From assembly GCA_900321525.1 (NCBI GenBank), contig ONWL01000024.1, forward strand, positions 1 through 11,657: DNA of 11,657 bases, written 5' to 3'. The notes beneath the pieces were generated by a model. It saw only the letters and a program-made list of their open reading frames with translations, had not been told where the DNA came from and made no database searches. Position numbers and translations under genes: made by a program. The stretch is from an uncultured Eubacteriales bacterium. Its GTDB lineage: Bacteria > Bacillota > Clostridia > Lachnospirales > Lachnospiraceae. Below, in pieces: positions 5,931-11,657 of the stretch. Each line of letters starts with the position of its first letter. Positions within the stretch are counted from its first letter, which is position 1.

Positions 5931-7730
5931 TTACAGCTGTTCGCAGATCTGCTCCATCTCCGTCACCAGTTCCGCAAACAAATCCAGCGCCTTCTTTATG
6001 GGCTGTGGCTGCTCCATATCCACTCCTGCAATCCGCAGTTCCTCGATGGGATCCATGGAACCGCCTGTCTTTAAGAAGGCTTTATAATCTGCCAGTGCAG
6101 GCTCTCCTTCTGTCAGAATCCGCTCAGACAAAGCAATGGCAGCAGAAAATCCTGTGGCATACTGGTACACATAGAACGGCGTATAGAAATGGGGAATTCT
6201 TGCCCATTCCATGGCAATGGCATCATCTGTCACCATATCCGTGCCAAAATACTGTGCATTCAGGTCTTTGTAAAGTGCCTTCAATCCATCTGCAGTCAGC
6301 GTCTCTCCTGCTTCTACTTTTCTGTGGCAAATCATCTCGAACTCCGCAAACATGGTCTGACGATATACGGTTCCTTTAAAAGATTCCAGAAAATGATTGA
6401 TCAGATGGGCACGTTCCTGAATGTCCGTACACTGTGCCAGCAGGTGGCGAATGAGCAGTGCTTCATTACAGGTAGATGCCACCTCTGCCACGAAAATCTT
6501 ATAATCTGCATAGGCATAGGGCTGATTGCTACAGGAATAATAGCTGTGCATGGAATGTCCCAGTTCATGAGCCAGAGTAAACACACTGTCTAATGTGTGG
6601 TCATAATTCATCAGCACATACGGCGTGGTATCATAACTGCCCCAGGAATAGGCACCGCCCCGTTTGCCCTCATTTTCATACCGGTCAATCCACCGCTCTG
6701 TAAATGCTCTGTCCAACAGGGTCGCATATTCTTCCCCTAATGGCTGCAAGCCCTCTTTCACCATTTTCTGGGCTTCTGCAAAAGAATACTTCTTGTCAAA
6801 CTCTGCCAGAAGAGGCACATACACATCATACATGTGCAGTTCGTCCACACCCAGCATCTTCTTTCTGAGGCTCACATACCGGTGCATCACATCCATGTTT
6901 TGGTGGATGGTTTCAATGAGATTGTCATACACTCTTTCCGGTATATTGGAGTCATGGAGATAGTACGCTCTTGTAGAGGCAAATTTTCTGGACCTGGCAA
7001 AGAAGGATGCCTGCTTGATATTGGCGGCAAACAACCCTGCCATGGTATTTTGGAAGGTGTCATATGTGCCATACAAATTTTCATAAGCAGACTGACGCAA
7101 GGTACGGTCACTGCTCATTTCCAACTGGACAAAAGTACTGCCAGTCAATGTATGGGCGTTTCCTTCACTGTCCACTGCCTCCGGGAAGCGCAGATCGGCA
7201 GTGTTGAACATCTGGTATAGTTCTCTCGGTGCACCGGACATGACACCTGCTTCTGCCAACAGCTGTTCCTGCTCCGGCTTTAACGTATGGGCATTCCCCC
7301 GTAACATCAGTTCCAATACCCGCTTGTAAAAAGACAATTCTTCACTGTCCATGGCTTCTTTCAGCCAGTCTTCTCCAAGTGCCAGTAACTCCGGCTCTAA
7401 AAATGCACTGGCACTGTCCACTTGCACCATCAGACTGTATGCCTGATCTGCCATCTTCTGATAAGTGGAATTGGTGGTATCCTGATCTCTCCGTTCACTG
7501 GCATAGACAAATAACTTATTTGCCTTTCTGGACAGTTCATAATACGCATCCAGCAACTGCCGTACCACTTCCCTGTCTTTGGTGACAGTGCCCTGCTTCT
7601 GTCCATATGCCTGCACCAAACCCCTCGTCTCCTCAAACTCTGTCTGCCATGCAGTTTCATCTGCATACACACGCTCCAAATCCCAAGTGTCCTCTACCGC
7701 CACATCTTCTCTTTTTAACAACTGTTCCAT
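5931..7730 (-). CDS. pepF: Oligoendopeptidase F
   Basis: A 599-residue zinc metallopeptidase of the M3 family that cleaves short peptides in the cytoplasm, with roles in peptide recycling. The zinc site is complete: HELGH (H388, E389, H392) in LAHELGHSMHSYYS, and E416 in FVAEVAST as third ligand. Other family landmarks are the N-terminal WDLERVY (16-22), RAYYLHDSNIPERVYDNL (254-271), DVYVPLL (302-308), GGAYSWGSYDTTPYVLMNY (358-376), ESFKGTVYRQTMFAEFE (449-465), and the substrate-binding IPHFYTPFYVYQYATGFSAA (512-531). Length is normal for PepF. ATG at 7730 is preferred because AAAGGA lies 7 nt upstream; an in-frame GTG at 7769 would add 13 residues. It is separated by about 200 bp from the ABC exporter and by 171 bp from the flavin reductase, so it may be monocistronic. 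No promoter was clear. Confidence 0.95.
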   Translation of the reverse strand: MEQLLKREDVAVEDTWDLERVYADETAWQTEFEETRGLVQAYGQKQGTVTKDREVVRQLLDAYYELSRKANKLFVYASERRDQDTTNSTYQKMADQAYSLMVQVDSASAFLEPELLALGEDWLKEAMDSEELSFYKRVLELMLRGNAHTLKPEQEQLLAEAGVMSGAPRELYQMFNTADLRFPEAVDSEGNAHTLTGSTFVQLEMSSDRTLRQSAYENLYGTYDTFQNTMAGLFAANIKQASFFARSRKFASTRAYYLHDSNIPERVYDNLIETIHQNMDVMHRYVSLRKKMLGVDELHMYDVYVPLLAEFDKKYSFAEAQKMVKEGLQPLGEEYATLLDRAFTERWIDRYENEGKRGGAYSWGSYDTTPYVLMNYDHTLDSVFTLAHELGHSMHSYYSCSNQPYAYADYKIFVAEVASTCNEALLIRHLLAQCTDIQERAHLINHFLESFKGTVYRQTMFAEFEMICHRKVEAGETLTADGLKALYKDLNAQYFGTDMVTDDAIAMEWARIPHFYTPFYVYQYATGFSAAIALSERILTEGEPALADYKAFLKTGGSMDPIEELRIAGVDMEQPQPIKKALDLFAELVTEMEQICEQL

Positions 7731-7788
7731 GTTTCGATCCTTTCCTTGATTTCTATTGGGCAACGCCACATAAACTGTATCAGCTTAC

Positions 7789-7820
7789 GGATTGCTTCGC
7801 TGTTCCAGCTCCTGCAATCC
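7789..7820 (-). repeat. Hairpin directly after repeat copy B, upstream of pepF
   Basis: GGATTGC (minus strand, 7820-7814) pairs with GCAATCC (7795-7789). Inside, GCTG and CAGC close a GAA loop. It stands 58 bp before the pepF start and immediately follows repeat copy B, as a different hairpin follows copy A. No U-tract is present. Confidence 0.5.
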
Positions 7821-7851
7821 TACAGGCATTCGTATTCCGGTCTACCGACCT
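7820..7851 (-). repeat. Short intergenic repeat, copy B
   Basis: The minus strand reads AGGTCGGTAGACCGGAATA, then CGAA, TGC and CTGTAG. The match to copy A at 1223-1260 covers nearly the whole length, with indels only in the spacers. GGTC and GACC can close a four-base GGTA loop. It lies in the 203-bp stretch between the exporter and pepF. Confidence 0.55.
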
Positions 7852-7890
7852 ACATACTCATACCTGTTGCAGCGTCTCATGTCTACAGCC

Positions 7891-7911
7891 TAGTGCGCAC
7901 CAGTGCGCCTA
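7891..7911. repeat. Palindromic/direct-repeat stem after the ABC exporter
   Basis: GCGCAC (7895-7900) and GTGCGC (7903-7908) are inverted around CA, and TAG/CTA extends the stem past one bulged base. AGTGCGC also occurs twice as a direct repeat spaced 10 bp. It lies about 23 nt beyond the exporter's last stop codon. It could act as an end-of-transcript structure, but there is no U-tract. Confidence 0.4.
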
Positions 7912-7933
7912 TTCTGTATCCATGGACGCCAGC

Positions 7934-9712
7934 TTATACAGTAAATTGTGCCTGATACAACCTATAGTATGCCCCCTGCTGCTCCATCAGCTGTGCATGG
8001 CTGCCCGCTTCTTTTATCATACCATCATCTATGACAAAAATACAGTCTGCTTTTCGAATTGTAGACAGACGATGTGCCACTACAAAAGAGGTCCGCCCCT
8101 TTAACAGTCCTTCGATGCCCTGCTGTACCAGCAGCTCCGTATGGGTATCGATGCTGGCGGTTGCCTCATCCAACACCAATATGGCAGGCATGGACAACAT
8201 GGCTCTGGCAAAGGCAATCAGCTGTCTCTGTCCTGCGGACAGACTACCGCCACGCTCACTGATTTTGGTGTCATACCCATCCGGCAATTTCATAATGTAT
8301 TCATGGGCATGGACTGCTTTGGATGCCTGTATCATCTCTTCTTCTGTGGCTTCCGGATTGCCATAGAGAATGTTGTCTCTGACGGTTCCGGTGAACAGGA
8401 AATTTTCCTGTATCATCACCCCCATCTGACTGCGCAGACTGTGCAGTGTCACATCCCGCACATCCCTTCCATCAATCCGCACACTGCCCTCTGTCACATC
8501 ATAGAACCGGCTGACCAGATTGACGATGGTGGATTTTCCTGCTCCGGTAGGACCTACCAGCGCAATGGTCTGTCCCGGCTTTACCGTAAAGCTGACATCC
8601 CGCAATACCTGCACCTCCGGTGCGTTGGCATAGGCAAAGGATACATGGTCAAAAGTCACTTCTCCCTGTACCGGCGGCATTTCCTCTGCCTGCGCTTTGT
8701 CTGTGATGTCTGACGGAATGTCCAGAATCTCAAAAATCCGCTCTGCTCCCGCCAGATTGGTGATGATTTTGTTGTAAAATTCACCCAACCGCTGAATGGG
8801 GTTCCAGAACATACCCAGATAGGTAGAAAACGCCAGAAAGGTTCCCACTCCCACCTGCTCTGCCCCCAGATACCGGATGCCGATGAGATACAGCAGACAA
8901 GTTCCAATGCCCCATGACAGCTGGATAAAGGGCTGAAATGCATCGGAACAATAGATGGCGTTGGCAAATGCCTGCATGTGCTCCGCTACCAGCTGGTGAT
9001 AGGTTTCCTCTTCTTCCTCTTCTGCGCAAAAGCTCTGTACCACCCGGATACCGGACAGATTTTCATGGACAAAAGCGTTCATATTGGAGCTTTTTTTGCG
9101 CACAATCTGCCACTTTTTGTGTGCCAGAATCTGTACCACATATACCCCCACCAACAGAAGAGGTAAAATCAAAATGGCTGAAAATGCCAACGCTGTATTT
9201 TTGATCAGCATAATGACCATGACACTGATGACCACGCAAAATTCCGGCAGCAGCGTGATGACCGCACTGTCCAACACATCCCGCAGGGCATTGACATCGC
9301 TGACGATACGGGAGAGAATCTTTCCCGTAGGTCTGCTGTCAAAAAAGTCAAATCCCAGCTCCTGAATGTGGGCATATAATTCCTCTCTGATTTCCTGCAA
9401 TACCAGATTGGTAACCTGCGCCATCATCCGAATCCGCATTTTAATGCCAAGCATCAGAATCAAATTCAGCACCACTGCCCCTGCCCCTAAGAGAAGCAAA
9501 CGCTTCCAGTCTCCATTTGCCACATGTACATCCACTGCCCGTTCAATGATCAGCGGATTCAGCAAGGAAATGGCTGTGGTCACCGCCATGATGCCCAATA
9601 CGCCTGCCACCTGCTTTTGATACTGTACCATATATCGAAACAGACGAATGATCGTCTGCCGTTTCACCACTTGTTTTTGATCTTCATCTTCCCGAAATGT
9701 ATTTACCGGCAT
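7934..9712 (-). CDS. ABC exporter half-transporter, catalytically canonical subunit
   Basis: A 592-residue membrane ATPase of the multidrug/lipid exporter class: a six-helix transmembrane domain (roughly 30-330, with hydrophobic segments near 35-55, 70-92, 150-195 and 265-300) followed by a nucleotide-binding domain. Motifs are Walker A GPTGAGKS (387-394), Q-loop Q435, signature LSAGQ (491-495), Walker B ILVLDE (511-516, catalytic E516), D-loop SID, and H-loop H547. The signature departs from LSGGQ. With its partner this creates one working and one degenerate ATP site, as in BmrCD and TM287/288. An acidic run of six E (231-236) lies in a cytoplasmic loop. The start at 9712 has AAGGA 7 nt upstream. 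It follows its partner by 21 bp, so the two are co-transcribed. Substrate is unknown; no specificity can be read from sequence. Confidence 0.93.
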   Translation of the reverse strand: MPVNTFREDEDQKQVVKRQTIIRLFRYMVQYQKQVAGVLGIMAVTTAISLLNPLIIERAVDVHVANGDWKRLLLLGAGAVVLNLILMLGIKMRIRMMAQVTNLVLQEIREELYAHIQELGFDFFDSRPTGKILSRIVSDVNALRDVLDSAVITLLPEFCVVISVMVIMLIKNTALAFSAILILPLLLVGVYVVQILAHKKWQIVRKKSSNMNAFVHENLSGIRVVQSFCAEEEEEETYHQLVAEHMQAFANAIYCSDAFQPFIQLSWGIGTCLLYLIGIRYLGAEQVGVGTFLAFSTYLGMFWNPIQRLGEFYNKIITNLAGAERIFEILDIPSDITDKAQAEEMPPVQGEVTFDHVSFAYANAPEVQVLRDVSFTVKPGQTIALVGPTGAGKSTIVNLVSRFYDVTEGSVRIDGRDVRDVTLHSLRSQMGVMIQENFLFTGTVRDNILYGNPEATEEEMIQASKAVHAHEYIMKLPDGYDTKISERGGSLSAGQRQLIAFARAMLSMPAILVLDEATASIDTHTELLVQQGIEGLLKGRTSFVVAHRLSTIRKADCIFVIDDGMIKEAGSHAQLMEQQGAYYRLYQAQFTV

Positions 9713-9733
9713 ACCCTATTCCTTCCTTTCCTG

Positions 9734-11485
9734 TCATTCTCCGTACTGTGCCACCCACGTCTGGTAATATTGGCCCTGCTTTGCCAACAGTTCTGCGTGG
9801 GTGCCCCGCTCTACGATCCGTCCCTGATCCAGTATGATGATCTCATCTGCCTGACTGACAGAGGAAATCCGATGGGCGATGATCAGTTTGGTCACCTGCT
9901 TCATCTGGTGAAAGTTCTGCTGGACAGTTCCGGCTGTTTCCATATCCAGTGCCGAAGTGGCATCGTCCAATACCAGAATGGGACACTGGTGCGCAAAGGC
10001 TCTTGCCATGGAAATCCGCTGCTTCTGTCCCCCGGACAAGCCTACGCCACGCTCACCAATGACGGTATCCACACCATCAGGCAGTTTTTCCACAAAGTCT
10101 GCCGCACAGGCTGTCTGCAATGCATCCTGTAACTGCCTTTCCGACTGGTGCTTTCTCCGACGACCCATCCGAAGGTTTTCTCGAATACTAAAAAAAAAAA
10201 AAAAAACATCCTGCATCACCACTGCCACTGACTGGCGAAGACTATGTACCGTCACCTGGCGGATGTCCTGTCCGTCCACCAGAATTCTGCCCTGATCGGT
10301 TTCATAAAAGCGCTCTAACAGGTTGACGATGGTGGTTTTGCCAGAACCAGTCAGTCCCATAATTCCTAACGTCTGTCCCGGTTTCACTGTAAAGGAAATA
10401 TCCTCTAATACCTGCTGTCCATCCGGTGCAAACCCCACATGTTCAAAGGTTACCTGTCCTTCTGTCACCTGCAACGGCACTGCCTGCGGATCATCTACCA
10501 CAGTCTCCTGCGCTTCAAACAGCTTCTGAATCTTTCTGTTGGAGGCAATAGAGGAAGCTACTTCATTGGACAACCATCCCAGACACTCCATCGGCCAGAT
10601 GATGCTGTTGGCATATTCGGTGAAAGCACCCAGCTCTCCCAACGTGATCTTCTCATACATGACACATATTCCGCCCACTACAATGACCAGCACCAGCATG
10701 GTACGACTGTAAAAAGAGATGTTTGGCTCCCACTTGGCTGTCACACGGGAACGATTGATGTTTTCTGCGCAGTACTGCTCATTTAACCGGCGGAACTTCC
10801 GCATTTCATAAGCTTCTCTGGCAAATGCCCGTACCGTCCGCACACCGGAAATGTTCTGCTGTGCCACACTGGTCAATTCCGCATTGGTCTCACTGATCTT
10901 GTCATAACTTTTGTCAATCTGATTTTCCAGACGAACTGCTGTGTATCCTACCAGTGGCAGGGTACACAGAGGAATCAATGTCAAAAGAGGATTGATTCTT
11001 GCCATACAAAACATAACACAGATGGTCTGAATCACAGACTCTACAATCAGCATACCGATAAACCCGGTAATCCCCCAGATGCGCTCCACGTCATCATTAA
11101 TACGGGCCATCAACTCTCCCACATTGTTGTGCTCAAAAAACCCCACGTCCATCTTCTGTAAATGATGAAACAAGGCATTGCGCAATCCTTTTGCCACTTT
11201 GGATCCTGCCAGATCAAAACTCACTTCCTTCAGGTACCCACTCAGAGCCTTTCCGGCTCCTACCAGCACCAGGCATATCAACAGATGGGTCAGCACTTCC
11301 AGATTTTCACCGATGATCACATCATCAATAATCTGCTGGATGATTCGGGGACCAAGTACCCCTAACCAGATCAAACTACCCATGGTTGCAAAACCCATAA
11401 GATACAAATACCATCCTTTTTTCATGTACCGCCCGATCCGCCTGTAGCTTTCCGGATTGGTACGTTCTTTCTTTTGTTTCCCCAT
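9734..11485 (-). CDS. ABC exporter half-transporter, degenerate-site subunit with poly-T tract
   Basis: A 583-residue partner of the next gene with the same architecture: N-terminal basic tail, six transmembrane helices (about 25-320) and a nucleotide-binding domain. Motifs are Walker A GLTGSGKT (377-384), Q-loop Q425, canonical LSGGQ (483-487), Walker B ILVLDD (503-508) and H-loop H538. D508 replaces the usual catalytic glutamate, as in BmrC or TM287. Residues 428-432 are five phenylalanines encoded by a single T17 run just after the Q-loop, where relatives normally have a pattern like F-x-F-S-D/G-S/T-I-R-E-N. The length is preserved but the S-D type residues are gone. The start at 11485 has GGAG 13 nt upstream, longer than ideal. 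The frame is intact in this sequence; a change in tract length would break it. Exporter identity is secure, substrate is not. Confidence 0.92.
   Translation of the reverse strand: MGKQKKERTNPESYRRIGRYMKKGWYLYLMGFATMGSLIWLGVLGPRIIQQIIDDVIIGENLEVLTHLLICLVLVGAGKALSGYLKEVSFDLAGSKVAKGLRNALFHHLQKMDVGFFEHNNVGELMARINDDVERIWGITGFIGMLIVESVIQTICVMFCMARINPLLTLIPLCTLPLVGYTAVRLENQIDKSYDKISETNAELTSVAQQNISGVRTVRAFAREAYEMRKFRRLNEQYCAENINRSRVTAKWEPNISFYSRTMLVLVIVVGGICVMYEKITLGELGAFTEYANSIIWPMECLGWLSNEVASSIASNRKIQKLFEAQETVVDDPQAVPLQVTEGQVTFEHVGFAPDGQQVLEDISFTVKPGQTLGIMGLTGSGKTTIVNLLERFYETDQGRILVDGQDIRQVTVHSLRQSVAVVMQDVFFFFFSIRENLRMGRRRKHQSERQLQDALQTACAADFVEKLPDGVDTVIGERGVGLSGGQKQRISMARAFAHQCPILVLDDATSALDMETAGTVQQNFHQMKQVTKLIIAHRISSVSQADEIIILDQGRIVERGTHAELLAKQGQYYQTWVAQYGE
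10190..10206 (-). repeat. Homopolymer of 17 T (minus strand) in an ABC transporter gene
   Basis: Seventeen consecutive A on the plus strand encode V-F-F-F-F-F-S within the ATPase domain. Adding one T would place TAG at once; removing one gives about 45 altered codons before TAG. Such tracts are prone to slippage during replication and transcription, and also to sequencing error. Confidence 0.95.
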
Positions 11486-11657
11486 AAGATTCTTTTTTCT
11501 CCTTTTTTCATTTTTTGTAAATACTTATGTAAATGCCACATTCTCGTAGTCCGTGCGGCTGCATATGCAGCTTTTTCTCTTTCCTGCCAAGTCGCATACT
11601 GTGGGGCGCACTTTCTTGGTGGCAGAATGTTTTTGCTACTAAATGGGAATTTCCTAT
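11486..11657. other. Structured intergenic leader upstream of the ABC exporter
   Basis: No confident gene lies here. A perfect 14-bp palindrome GCTGCATATGCAGC is at 11558-11571. CTGCCAAG (11584-11591) is inverted against CTTGG-T-GGCAG (11615-11625). TTTACA occurs twice with a 12-bp period (11516-11533) just before the ribosome binding site. No -35/-10 pair is convincing. Two minus-strand frames are open from the window edge, but neither has a start with a ribosome binding site. Confidence 0.4.

Noticed and set aside
9524..10132. Plus-strand open frame of 202 codons opposite the two ABC genes
   Set aside because: It overlaps Walker B, the signature motif and the intergenic gap of the exporter genes on the other strand and shows no protein-like pattern.
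11500..11657. Possible end of an upstream gene at the right edge (minus strand frames open from base 11657)
   Set aside because: Two different frames are open at once, the sequence is full of palindromes, and neither reads like a known protein. Kept only as an observation on the leader.

Overview
The window looks like a piece of a Gram-positive Firmicutes chromosome, most likely a Clostridia/Lachnospiraceae gut bacterium. The grounds are the clostridial gene order pyrF-pyrK-pyrD, a subfamily-2 PyrF, a class 1B PyrD with its PyrK partner, oligoendopeptidase F, a paired BmrCD-type ABC exporter, strong GGAGG-type ribosome binding sites, and coding DNA of middling G+C (about 50% on sampled lines). 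Genus cannot be decided from the sequence. Every gene I can support lies on the minus strand, so transcription runs from high to low coordinates. No tRNA, rRNA, CRISPR array or transposase was seen.

Read in the direction of transcription: 11657-11486 is an intergenic leader with palindromes and inverted repeats. 11485-7934 holds two adjacent ABC exporter half-transporters, 21 bp apart, which by their complementary degenerate motifs should form one heterodimeric drug/lipid/peptide exporter. The first carries an uninterrupted run of 17 T inside its ATPase domain. 7933-7731 is a structured intergenic stretch with one copy of a small repeat. 7730-5931 is pepF. 5759-5286 is a flavin-reductase-like FMN protein and 5028-4285 a two-domain nitroreductase; the nitroreductase has its own promoter overlapped by a perfect 17-bp palindrome, and a strong intrinsic terminator. 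4132-4103 is the promoter of the pyrimidine cluster, followed by a leader of about 150 nt with a mini-ORF and a hairpin, then pyrF, pyrK and pyrD.

The pyr genes supply dihydroorotate oxidation by NAD-linked DHODH (PyrD plus the iron-sulfur flavoprotein PyrK) and OMP decarboxylation (PyrF). The intermediate step, pyrE, which often follows pyrD in Clostridia, is not next to pyrD here.

Instead, after pyrD and a second copy of the small repeat, the composition falls to about 30% G+C, and a two-gene unit follows. It contains a 123-residue protein with a fold outline resembling the effector-associated EACC1-type components of conflict systems, then a HExxH metallopeptidase-like protein that runs off the left edge. 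This AT-rich pair is the best candidate in the window for an uncharacterised, possibly defence-related, acquired system. That reading is inference from pattern, not homology search.
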